From assembly GCA_008508345.1 (NCBI GenBank), contig QNGE01001017.1, positions 1 to 64,000 on the forward strand: a stretch of DNA of 64,000 bases. The letters run 5' to 3'. Origin of the DNA: Paragonimus westermani (lineage: Eukaryota; Platyhelminthes; Trematoda; Plagiorchiida; Troglotrematidae). The notes beneath the pieces were generated by a model. The model was not told the DNA's origin. It saw only the letters and a list, made by a program, of their open reading frames with translations, and made no database searches. The stretch's first letter is position 1; every line of letters begins with the position of its first letter. A program made the position numbers and the translations under genes. Below, piece after piece: positions 37,331-48,790 of this stretch.

Positions 37331-40300
37331 TGGACCAACAATTCAGTAACGGATATTAAATGTACCGCAGGAGTGGGAGCTAAGGATTTGCAGGTCATAA
37401 AACCAACCCTTCAGAGCGGTTTATGCACCAGCGTCGTTACTGCGTTTTGCTCACAACGAAGGTTTCTATGCGTCGGAATTCGGTGCTATGGCAACCTAGT
37501 TTTTGATTAGTCCTGTGAAGTAAGATTTAATACAAATAATTGACAAAGACTCGACCGCTTACCATACTGACATGACTATCCACCTTTGGAATCCCACGTC
37601 CGTCGATGAAATACGATCCACTTCTGATGTTCCATCATTCGTACTTCTAGACGCGTGCGACTGCAGAACCAATTGAAGTCTCATCGGGAATCTTCAATTT
37701 GTATGCCACTTCTGGAACAAGTGATGTGGAACCACGTGGACTAGGACCATAAGACTCAGACCCTATTTGGAACGACTAACTTCAAACCTTGTAGCCATTT
37801 CTATATGGACTGTGCTGCATTTTTACATCATTCCTATTGTGAGCATATTCAATCATACTTTATGTGAAACATAATGTCTGTACAACTGATTTGTGATCAT
37901 TGTCATCTTTATCCATTTGTTCGTATTAATTGAACCAAGTATTTGGGCAACGCCTGTCTGTTGCTGTCGCTAGCTGAAACAGCAATAATGTCGTCTGTGC
38001 TATTCAGGTCACATGTCCGTACACCGACAGTGTTCGCGGCACCACGCACTGTTCAGTGCGGTCGCCAACATTTGAAAGAAGTCTCAGGTCTGGGCGATAA
38101 GGGCCACAGGGCATAAAATATCTCTCATCTGCTGAACAAGATCGCCAGGTGGCACATATCCGGTTGGGAACAGTGTGACTATCCACATCGCTGGTGGGAA
38201 GCGCTCCCAGACATGTTATTACGCATAGGTAGTATTCTTGTATTATTGTCGTTTATCTCACATTCCCCCCTGTTTTTTGCGTTGTCGTGATACTCAATAG
38301 TGTCCGAAGATATAAGATTGAGTACTGCACACAATACAAATTGTCTCAGTGAACGTGTTCATGCACTGTTCTCTGCGGACACTGTTCTGAAGAACGAAAT
38401 TTTAGTGTTAACCGGGGCATTGAATCACAAGGCGGCAGATTTATCCATATTCACCGCTAACCTAAAGCAGTCTGTAAGCTAATCGGGACGAGAGTCCAAG
38501 TATCATGCCTTTTTCTAGCCAAGCGGTATGCGCTGTGGTAAATTTCAGACAACCAATGCGATTTTACGTAAGAATTATAGTTTTCAATTATGAATTCATC
38601 AGTGGCATTACCGCGTGTTTGCAATTACGGGTTTGTCATTCATTTCAAATCTAGCATGCCACTGCCCCCCTACATTCTATAATGTGAACACGGAAACATC
38701 CAGTGAACTGTTTCAATCATTTGAGTTTTCTAATTACTAGACAAGGGAATAGTTGAGCGCTTACCTTTAGTGTCGGTGAAATGCGCGCCGGTCATCCGGG
38801 TAACAATATGCAACACTACTTACGTCTGTGTTTACTGTGGTGTTCTCGTTTGGTAATTCCTCTTGAAGTCTTGAGAACGAGGCTTATTTTCTGCGTCCGA
38901 CCGTCAGGCCAATTGTGATACAATAGATGTGGAAGTAGCTACCGGAGTGGGTTAGAAACACAACAGATGAAGAGATTAGTTGATCGCACAGCTGCTAGCA
39001 GTTACAGAACGATCGTTACAAATTCTGCTTTCAATTGATTATGTTGGTATTGTTCACCTTATTTCCTGTGGTCAATCTTGTTTCTAATGTGTCAGTTGAT
39101 GAAAAATATACTTCTTTTGGTTATTTCATATCCTGCACTTCATGGTATTTTTGCCTACTGTTCTAAAGGTTGACAAATGCACTTGTTGGAAGCAAGTAAC
39201 TTCTCCAAATAGTCGGCCATGACAGTTTTGTTCCATCTTCCCAGTCACCGTTGGTTCGCCGACAATTGAGTGCGTACGTGATCAGCAAGTTGCCGGAGGT
39301 TAAACACTGACTCGACTTCATGCTGATGCAATGTGGATCATTGGTTTTCCCGGTTTTTGATGTCTACAACAAGCGTAATTCTTTCTCAAGACTGACTACA
39401 TATTCCTATATTGGCTGTGACTATTCCTCTTTTTGACTCACTATATTCCGTTCGTCTTCCCTGTGATTGCTCGTGTCGACTAGTTTAGGTTATCTACATC
39501 TCTGGTTGCTTGGATTTTGCTAGTCACCGAGTTCAATCACCATGTCTTCATTGATCACAAGTGGGCCAACTCACACACGGTCTTTTAACTGAAAATGAGC
39601 CACATGTATTTGATAGCTAACTACAGTTCTCCTCACTAAACTATGTTGAGCGGCAGTTTTATTTCCGATGCTAAGGCTTGTTTGCATCTCACGTTCCTTG
39701 TTAGTTAGGACTTGATGACGTACTTTTAGCGGATAATTTCTAAAATTTGAACGCCACCTTTTGACCATGGCGTCCGCATTAAAACTAGTCTTCTGGCTAC
39801 CCCTCTCCAGCTTCCATCATGGCTCATTAGTAGTGCATACTCTCGTTCGGACTGAAAGTAGTAACCCCCCGATCATTGTGATCGTGAAACAGGCGCGTTG
39901 ATCACAGTGCCAATAACCTCATAATGAGCATGCCCGAATATTCGTATCCAAACGCTCCACCGCATTCCCATGTTAAGCTTGTACGATAATTTCGAAAGGA
40001 GAATATTTTCGTTTGAACATGACAATACTCTTACGAACATGCAATCTGCGGTCGATTTAATTTATCATAAAACCCTATTTGAAATCCTCATCCTCCACTT
40101 TGTGAGTGGGAATCCTAATGCATCTAGCCACGGGTCTTCTACATATTGCTTACTGGGTAGACGATGCCGATGAGAAATCGGCTCATCCAGTTCTCATTTT
40201 TGACTTATTCGTTTTGGTTATGGCCACAAAAGTGTGATAATTAGCAGGTGGTCAGAGAACAATTGTGTCACTTGAGGGCTGTTGATCAGTCTCATTTAGA

Positions 40301-40371
40301 TAGACTTATTGAACTGGGACCGATCTTAGGCTATGTTCCAGTTGAACCATTTCAGACTCCACACCACGTTT
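37331..40371. other. No gene recognised
   Basis: AT-rich anonymous sequence with only short frames on both strands. No splice-flanked conserved exon or repeat match was seen. Confidence 0.5.
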
Positions 40372-40585
40372 CAAGTTGAACATCACTCACATTTGTTCCT
40401 AGCTCTCACATTCTAATAAACTTTTTAACCGGCCTCTTTCGAAAAGAAGCACTGGACTCGAATTTCGCTGTTGTTAGGGCTGGTCGGTAGTGCGTATCCT
40501 TACTATTGCCAGGATTAGAACTACGACCACGTTTAGTGAAATTGGAGAATTCGAACTCTCTAGGAAGTCCTGATCGCGAGGCTGT
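40372..40585 (-). mobile_element. tRNA-derived SINE
   Basis: Reverse-oriented copy of the 571-836 family: CCTCTTTCGAAAAGAAGCAC at 40434-40453, GGGCTGGTCGGTAGTGCG, and a reversed box B-like GGATTAGAACTAC at about 40511-40523. Confidence 0.7.
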
Positions 40586-40639
40586 CGATTGGAGATAACA
40601 GGCAATGACGGTGTCTCCTGTTGAGATGATTGGGCAACG

Positions 40640-40905
40640 TGATCATTACTCACAAGCGAAAGTGGTCGAGCGTCCAGATGTGACAATTCAGTCGTGCTTA
40701 GTGTGGGGTCAGTGGTGCGGTTTCGTCATGAAGGCGTGGCCGGAGTTCTAATCCCAGTCATGACAAGAATAAGCATGACAGACCAGCTCTAACAAAAACG
40801 AAACTCGAGTCTAGTGCTTCTTTTCGAAAGAGGCTGGCTGGAAATTCTATTTGAATGCGACAGGTGTGATCAAATGAGTGATGTTCAACTTGAACTCCAT
40901 ACAGT
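40640..40905 (+). mobile_element. tRNA-derived SINE, clearest copy
   Basis: Box A-like AGTGGTCGAGCGTCC near 40665 and box B-like GGAGTTCTAATCCC near 40742, about 70-80 bases apart, look like a class II (Leu/Ser-type) tRNA head. The body CAGCTCTAACAAAAACGAAA continues to TTCTTTTCGAAAGAGGCTGG. Together with the copy at 40372-40585 it forms an inverted pair with ~100-base arms. Confidence 0.75.
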
Positions 40906-41714
40906 ACGTCAACATTTCCGACAGTTAGGCTTCCACGTTTGGAAACGAAAAGGCGTTTGGTAACAGCTTTACTTTCACACACATTTTACAGTTAAATTGA
41001 ACAGGGATACCGTGGTATATTTGTGATGCGTGCATGCAGCCACTCCATAATTCTGTAAACTGTGGAAGCATATACATTAATAAGACCATTACTGACAAAA
41101 TATTAAATAGGTACAATTCAAAAATTAGCACTAAAAGTATATACATATCTGTCATTGAACGCCCCAAAAAATACAGAAGTCAAAGAATTGCGAAAAGGGC
41201 GCCACACAATGGAAGTAAAAAGTTACTGGCTCATGCTGGTGAAGGCATTGCTTGGGGTACTATCATAACGACGAACAGTGAAGCCTAACGAGGTTTTTTT
41301 CAACCTATCACGCGTTGGGGGGAATTAAACTTACAGGTGACAAAGGTGAAAATACTCCGGTGTACTTCGATGAACTAAAGTTACAAGTATGTCGGATGTA
41401 GGAAAAGATTAGTTGACTGAAAGACACGAGAATATGCAAAATAAAGCCGACAGGATTAATTGTTGTGAAACCACAACACGCATAATATTTCCGTGCGTTG
41501 TTAACTGGGTCGAGTACAGGCAAAGATAAATCATTTGGTTTCCCAAAAATGGAGCGTTTCGAAAAGATTCGTTTAAAACATTGAAAGTATACGAAGCACA
41601 GAAGAATTTAGAAGTGAGGTTTTGTTGCCCTATCGTGTGCAGAGATCGGCCTAGGACAGCCAATGATCATCATGAAGCCACAACGTGGACACTACGTAAC
41701 GTGCCTACGATGGC
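40906..41714. other. No gene recognised; possible 3' UTR
   Basis: If the exon at 41715-41990 is real, this holds its 3' UTR on the - strand. 41495-41535 weakly resembles a reversed RTE tail (GTCGAGTACAGGCAAAGATAA). No clear polyadenylation signal was seen. Confidence 0.35.
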
Positions 41715-41990
41715 TTAAGATGCCTCCGGTTGTAACTTTGTGACGGGTGTAGGGGTAGAATTAGACGGTTTTCGTTGAAGGGCTGTATCCGTACTTGACT
41801 TTTGGATGTCTGGGACGCAAGTGATTGTGTCGCTCGCTGCGCGAGAGGGATTGACCACAGTGGACAGGGATGAACTTGTTCTAATTGGTACTGCCGGATT
41901 CGACTTCTGCATCACGCTTTCTGGTTCAACCTGATTGGTAGGGGTTGTCCGATCTTCCAAAGGCTCCGGATAATCCGATCCAGACGTGAT
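41715..41990 (-). CDS. Possible terminal exon, perhaps of the liprin-alpha-like gene
   Basis: On the - strand an acceptor CGTTATTTTTGCAG precedes 91 codons and a TAA (41715-41717), starting ITSGSDYPEPLEDRTTPTNQ and ending TPVTKLQPEAS. The protein is rich in Ser, Thr and Pro, with no domain. The exon is phase 0 at its start, which fits the phase-0 end of the liprin-like exon at 54104-54465, with a 12.1 kb intron between. Nothing else ties them together, and the usual liprin-alpha C-terminal PDZ ligand is not present. It could belong to another gene or be chance. Confidence 0.33.
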   Translation of the reverse strand: MTSGSDYPEPLEDRTTPTNQVEPESVMQKSNPAVPIRTSSSLSTVVNPSRAASDTITCVPDIQKSSTDTALQRKPSNSTPTPVTKLQPEAS

Positions 41991-44359
41991 CTGCAAAAAT
42001 AACGAAAAAGTGAACATCGAAGTGTTTTAAAAGTACAGGTTAGATTGAGGTTATGAACTAAGGGATCACCAGGGGTTTAAAAAAGCTGGAAACTGATCAG
42101 CAAAAGAGGTCAGCGTATCTGTCAGACTGCCTGTTTACTCACAGAGGTCAAGTGTCTCGAGTAGAGGATGCAGTTGGGTGTTTTCCAGAGGCTTATTACT
42201 TGCTGGACTTATGGTCTCTTCTGTATGCCTACGCAACAATCGCTCCTCGAATGCGTCTGATCCGGACCACCGTGGTAGTGAACAGCCGGGCATTATTGAA
42301 CACGACGTTATTGTAAACAATTCATGATAGGATCAAAGAGACTGGTTGAATGGACGCAAACGGATCAGTCACGGTGTGAGGAAGTAACCAGTTCGTAGTG
42401 GGAATGTCTTGAGGGCAGAGTTCATCAGAAGTTGTCAGCTGGATCTCGACAGTAATGATTAGCTTATTCGAATGTAGTTTCTGAAATTTCTGAACGGTGA
42501 GCGCCCTTGTGTATTGTCATCTTCACACCTCTGTCTTTTTCTCACTTTTACAAACTGTTCAGTACAAATGTTAGGACGTTACCGAACACCATGTTGCCCT
42601 TCGTACGAGACAAGCGTTGACAGACAATTCCTAAGGATTTCAACGTCAAGGCATACACGGTGGATGGATTCGCAACCGTTCACTCTAAGGGAACGGCATG
42701 CGGTTCATTTGGGCAGCCGGAGGTCTGTTGATAGACAACCATGCTGTTCAGCAGCGGATGCATGTCGCGTTTCGTCTTTAGGCGGATCAAGTCACGAGGT
42801 AGGATGATCACGGGGGATCTGCCATCTATTCAACACCGAATCGGATTCATTGATGTTTCCCTTAGCATTATCCACAGCCAAGTTTGTGCAGGTTCGGTTG
42901 AAATCTTAAATGGACATTACGGGATAGTTAACACTTCGGCTGCAAACTCCGACAAGACAGATGCCTCGTTACGCCAGACAACTCAGAGTGTCCATAGCAG
43001 ACATTTCTGTCACTCAGGTCGTCAAGTGCCCACTTTGCACTATGCCAGATATTGTGGAGTACGATAAGTGAGTACTTCAGGAAACAATGTCCAGCTTTCA
43101 TCGGTTTATCAGCACAAAAAGTGTGCTTGTAATAAATCTGATAACACATCTTTCTCATTCTCGATTATCAGATTTAAATTCATTAAGTGTGAAAACTCTC
43201 GATCGGACTTAAATTCTGGTCTTCATGCACGTAATTATTTGCAGTTGGACGTTCCATCAGTGTATTCAATAGCCAACTGGATTACCTCATCCCATAAGTA
43301 CGATAGGTCAAGATGAGAATATGCATCACTGATGAGCTCTAACATGTTCGAAACTCTCGGAAGGCTGAAAAGTTCATCGAAAGCAGGTAACGTTCGGCGT
43401 ATGATAATTCAACTTACCTGCTCATTGCTGATTTCTATCCTGGATTTTTTCCCAGATCAATCCGCTATTCACATAGGCATTGTGTGGTAATTCGATGTGC
43501 TGTTAGATATCGTATCATACAATGGGCTACGGGCACTCCATGCGTTATTCCTCTCATGGTTACTTTTGCGTGAAATATGTACTGGTTGTGATGCGATCTT
43601 CATTGATGTTTTTGTATGGTATGCTGTCTTCGTTACTCACCACTCGAGAGGAGCAGGTACCATGCAGCATTGCCTGACGTGTCAACCCCTCTGCTGAGGA
43701 GCGACTTATTGAAGCCATATCTAGGCTGTCATTGGCTGGAGCGCTGACAAGGTGAAGACTTTGAACAGTGCTGGAACTCAGACGCCTGAATGAATTGGTT
43801 GAATCTTGTCGTAAGAGAAAGTGTTGTAAGCATCGGGCTTAATCAGTATCAGCAATCATGATCATTCACTAGACTGCGCAGCAGAACCAAAAACTGCCAT
43901 ATTCATGTTTTGTAAACGAGCAGGCACCACATAGAACATCCAGACCATTTAAACAAAATAATTCTGGAAGGTGCTAATTGTTGGATATGTGCGATTTATC
44001 GAGCTGTTTAGTTTGGCTTGGAGCTCGATTTTTTCTGCCTGTATTAGCCCGTGGATCTGAAAACTGATTACATGACGAAATGTTTTCCGATTTTGCAACC
44101 TAACGGTTGAATCCAACTAGTTTCCGAACCGTATCTCGCTATTAACTTTAGAACATGAAATGGCAAACGTGCGACAATATTGGCGGAAAAATATAGAGGG
44201 AGAAATGCGAAATTAAATCGACACGCACAGAGATTCGCACCACGAGCGTCGTTAACTTCTAGTTGCCATATCAGGTAGCGTTCTCAAACAAAGATGTTCA
44301 TTCTCCATCGAACCAACACCAACCGAGAACGTTTAGCTGAAGCACGCCTCAGTGTCAGT
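41991..44359. other. No gene recognised
   Basis: Contains frames such as 42741-43067 + and 42320-42135 - without recognisable domains. The latter ends with a donor-like CTCT|GTGAGT on the - strand, but its phase does not fit the 41.7 kb exon. Confidence 0.45.
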
Positions 44360-45190
44360 GCTTTCGTACCCAGAGCCCAGGTCATACGCTTGTCTTCAGG
44401 TTATCGCTTTCAGACTAACCCACCACTGGCAAACAAAGCACGGTTTAGCAATCAGCCAGCTGTCACTCGCAAAATGTTGCACAGCCAACGAAACCTGTGA
44501 GGTGAAACCCGTAGGCTCAGGGGGTCGGCAGAATCTATCCGTTCCGAAGATACGTCTGCGAATTTCGTCGCTCTTCTGATGACACCGATGATCGAAAACG
44601 TACATTGTCTCGCAGTCGTGCAATATGGCAGCTTTTACAATGACATTGTACACTCCGCTGAGGCATGTCGATATCATAGATGATATAAGCTGGCAAACAC
44701 TATTCAAGCACTTGCTGTACGGTTTGTGATCTCATCAGACATTCTACCAGCGCTGAAACGGTTCTTAAGACACATGAACTTCTACCCTTCACGTCTCACC
44801 ACCAGGAATGAGAGCAGGCGCAGTCTTGTCAATCTTGCAACAGCACCTTGCACCTAATAGGTGTAAAGGGCACACCAAACCGACGAACTGGAGCTTCTAG
44901 TCTGTCTAGGATGCCTTAAGCACCCTGTAAACTCTCAAGTATTAGAGATGTGTCGTCTGCAACCCTACACGTTGAGGTAGAGGGCTTGGGAACAATTGTG
45001 CACCATCATATTGACAGTTAGGACAGTCAGGACTTACCCTAGGATCTTGCCTACCACTAGTAGAAAAAGGGAGACTGAACTTTGTTGCGCCTTTTTTGAG
45101 AGACTGAAGGTCGGCGATACGCTGTCGTAAGTCTCAACTCGGCCTGAGGTTTGAAAATGAATTGCTTTCAGGATGTTCATGGACATCTCG
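44360..45190 (-). mobile_element. RTE LINE fragment, decayed
   Basis: DNA-level homologue of 12880-13725. The - strand frame 44707-44396 has VFDHRCHQKSDEIRRRIFGT, the RTE C-terminal motif. Upstream DNA includes AACCTTGCACCTAATAGGTG-like sequence shared with 13395. Also antisense to + strand elements and heavily mutated. Confidence 0.75.
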
Positions 45191-45879
45191 GGCATACCTT
45201 TTCTTAAAAGACAGTGCCAAAGGTCCCTCTGATGTCCAAAAAGACAACAATTGTTGGTCTACGTGAATGACGGAGACCAAACCTCTGACAGTGTGAAGAT
45301 GTGATCTGTGCAGCCATTGCCAAGGGAAACCCAGCTTGCCCGTCACTAATGCTGTTCGCCTGTTTCACTTAATCTACGAAAGACAATGACTGTGAGTAAG
45401 TTGAAAACTTAACAAACAAGTTAGTAACTGCACAGTTTCAATGAATACTCACTTAAAAGTCACAGGTTGACTTGCTCAGGTTAGAAAGCACACGTGGGAT
45501 AATTTTTAGATGCATTTGAGAAAAAACTAGTTTTAGCGCAAACAGTTGTCAAAGGTGTTAGGCAAATTAATTCAGAAGATGGTATAGCGTTAGGCGAAGA
45601 AAGCAGGGAAACGCGATTATATCCAACGTTGAGGATATGCAGTCGAATCCGAAAGAAAAACAAGTTGGTGTCAGACATCCAGAAACAGTGAAGGTTATAC
45701 TTACAGGAGATTACGCAGTTATTCTTAAGTTTCGATAGAACCACTGATTCATACATACACTTAGTTCTTCATATTTACTGTTGATGAAACTATCACTGCG
45801 TCTGCCTGTCACTTAAGCAAATTAGTCGGCTGAGAGATTCTAACTGTCTCTGAACAGATCACAAATAGACGAGTAACAA
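45191..45879. other. No gene recognised
   Basis: Possibly more RTE at the left edge. Otherwise anonymous. Confidence 0.4.
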
Positions 45880-46022
45880 TAACGTTTTTAAGATGGTCAA
45901 ACGTAAAATATTCGCACCAAATTTAGTACGAACGAAGTCGAACAGTTTGGGCATCGTGTTTAATATGTTATTGATAAACAGATTGAGAATACTCTAAGTT
46001 TCAACCACCTCGGGTGGAGTTT
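45880..46022 (-). repeat. Penelope terminal-repeat fragment, reverse orientation
   Basis: The reverse complement matches the terminal repeat of the 55.3 kb PLE: CCACCCGAGGTGGTTGAAAC, then CTCAATCTGTTTATCAATAA and CCCAAACTGTTCGACTTC. About 27 bases present in the other copies, between AGTATT and CTCAATCTG, are deleted, with TATT at both edges. The deleted part is just downstream of the hammerhead-like core. Confidence 0.75.
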
Positions 46023-46029
46023 TTCATCT

Positions 46030-46075
46030 TACTTCTAACGTTGTGTTATTCTCAATCTGTTTATCAATAGTCAAA
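46030..46075 (+). repeat. Penelope terminal-repeat fragment, forward
   Basis: TAACGTTGTGTTATTCTCAA and the following bases match 55489-55520. Its 23-base TATTCTCAATCTGTTTATCA... stretch (46047-46069) forms a perfect inverted repeat with 45969-45991, 55 bases apart. Confidence 0.75.
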
Positions 46076-46359
46076 CTCAAGCGAACGCAACAGTCTACGA
46101 TTCTGCTGCATTACTATCATTGCTTCATTGTCACGTTTAGACTATTCTACTAGGTGACGTATTGTGTAAAGTCTGGCTTGCTTTTAGCGCTAAACTACAC
46201 ACGTATGTCATAAGCCTCATCACTTCTCCCTTTCAGAAGAATAATTCTATTTAGAGGAATCCATGGGAAAACTTGGCAACATGTACACAATTGACAGCCC
46301 CTCATTTTGACGACGTTTGGCTCAAGAATAGGACGCAGAAAATCACGAATCAACATGGT

Positions 46360-46475
46360 CAGAGACAACACTCCTGAGGAAAGCCACCCGAGGTGGTTGG
46401 AACGTAGAGTATTACAACTTGCCCGTAACGTTGTGTTATTCTCAATCTGTTTATCAGTGGTCAGAGATTGTTCAC
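46360..46475 (+). repeat. Penelope terminal-repeat fragment with hammerhead-like core
   Basis: Matches 55427-55520 of the intact PLE. The core CTGAGGA (46374-46380), stem II GCCACC/GGTGGTT and GGAAC, then GTAGAGTA (46404-46411), give the best CUGANGA match of the three copies, though the GAAA box has become GGAA. Confidence 0.7.
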
Positions 46476-48790
46476 AAGTTTGCTCTGAAATTAGGAAGTC
46501 TTGATCGGTCACAGTCAATAAAGAAAGCGAGCAGTGGTATGTACGCAGGCATACCATTGCGTTCGGCACGATGCAATGCCCGACAGCATTTCTGAACAGG
46601 TGGGTTGAGTGATCATGTGGCACCTAATGTGACAGACAACTACCAGCCTTAATCCTCGGAACAGTCAAGGTGTTCGTAATTCGTGACTACCCCATGGTGT
46701 TGTGTACCCATAGTGTTATATTCCAAAAATGATAACTAACGGTTCAAATGTAATGGACTCAAAAATTATCACTTCACGTCGTGCTTGAAACACACCGAAG
46801 AACCAGTGTGAATAGTGTGGTTGGCAAAACACATGCGTCTGACATGCCACAAGTCTGGGGGTCACATTCCAACGAAAAACAAGGTAACAATGAAACTGAT
46901 GAAGGAGGAAAAGGTTTATGTAGGTGAACACCAAAATAAGCACACAAATGTGGTGACTGTTCCTAACCCAAATGTCGAGGGGCAACGCAACCTCGAGTCA
47001 AACCGCATTCAACAGTTTAAGCGCATCAGATGACGGACAAATGATATCTAAAAAAAAACAGTCCCTTTCTTTGCTTTACGGTCTTAAACACTATGGCTGC
47101 GGGGCTCCGTGACCTGACACATACTTCGTGAAGTGAACATAAGGCTACTCGACATTAAGTATGTAGCCTGTCACCACGGTGACGCGTCTCTGAAACGAAG
47201 TATTGACACATCACGACACGGCTCATTCTGTTCCGATGAAATGGTTAGAAATAATTTTGTGCTTCAATTTTTTTGAAGACTTTCTGTTCTAACTATTATG
47301 AAAAGCCCACGAAACTGACCGTGATACCGCTGTCAGTCCACTGATGTGGCCGCATTCACATGAACCCTCTAAGAATGACACATGATATATGAGTGAACTC
47401 AGCAAATATCGATAGCATCTTTGGTCTGCTCTGGTAGACCGGCAAGGCAGGAGCAGATAAGCGGTCAATATGGTTTCAAACAAACAGTCAGGTGAACGAG
47501 ATTATTCCAGATTAGCAGCAGGTGTAAAGCCAATCAGATTATGGCATTTGAACAAATGAACTTGAACCGGTGGAAGATCACCAAACGACTTGGGTGATCA
47601 GAGTGTGTAGTTCCCGAGACGTCCGCCTCTATGAATGGACGTCAACGTTGCTTATACTAGACCAACGCAGGATGTTGGCTAACGTCCAATACAATAAACT
47701 TTTCGTCAATAAAAACGTCCATGCTGAGCTTACCAAAAGAAACACTCAAAATGTCCCTGGTTTCGTTAACGAAGGATAAGAGACCAACACTTCTGAACTA
47801 TGAACAAACTTATCGTAGATCAGGGAGGGGATGTGTGGTGCATGTTGATTGATTGAAAGTTAAACTGGACAGCTCAAATGCATGAGGATGACAATGATAC
47901 GAATGTTCAGGAGGTTTTGTTCCAGTAGAAAACCCAAACCTTCCCTTTTTGCTCCCTTGATGCGATGATCGGTATGGTGCACTGAATCAATTCGGAGGGC
48001 TACGCTGACCAGGATTCCATATAAGGCGGGCAAAAACCAGCTACAGTCACACAGTTATATCGCACTACGAGGACTGCTTAACAAACCTATGCTTTATAGC
48101 CGTGGGGTGATTTATGCACCAGAACTAGTTTTTTAATTGTCTTCTGGAGAGAAGAGGGTAAGAAAAGTTACTCTCAAACAAAGCACTCTGACCGCCCGAT
48201 AGTTGGCCGTGACTAAAATCGCATTTACCCTTATAGTGCAAAAGCCTGACGCAGCTCTGTTGTGCGTAGCAGTAAATGAACTCAAACAGCAATGTCTCAC
48301 TTACTACGCTTTCGGCTCAGACACGCCTCATACTACGTTAATTTTGAATCATTGGTTTCTTTAGGCCGGGGCTATGAGTCAGAGACTGGCTGCGAGATCC
48401 ATCAGAACAATCCACATGCGTGACAAAAACAACAGAGCAACAGTAGAAGGTATTTTTCTTCTGACTACGAGGTTATTCGGTGTGTACCACGTTCTCTATT
48501 GTTTTATTTCGCTCTACATGTGTTGTTTGCGTGTCAAGGCCGTCTGTGTGCCCCACACTCGTGCCAACACTCAAGGTGCGTTCTGATTGGTCGCGGCTTC
48601 AATTACCAACGCCCTATTCGTCCACGTTCTTAAAAATGACACCACCGCTTGTAACTCCGACAGCATGGTATGCATTTCTACTGAATCACGTGTTCTCCCT
48701 ATAATTATTATTGCCCGTAAGGCTTATTGCTGATTGAACGCGAATGGAGACAACACGCAATTCTGGGTAGCATACGTTCTCGAAAGCCAA
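46476..48790. other. No gene recognised
   Basis: Short frames on both strands, for example 46815-47033 +. No domain, repeat match or RNA gene was recognised. Confidence 0.5.

Noticed and set aside
41495..41535. Possible reversed RTE tail
   Set aside because: Short and diverged; the diagnostic ATGATG tail and hairpin are not found.
42135..42320. Minus-strand frame ending in a good GTGAGT donor, considered as an exon before 41990
   Set aside because: Joining it to the acceptor at 41990 puts the next exon in a frame with an early stop, and no convincing acceptor precedes it.
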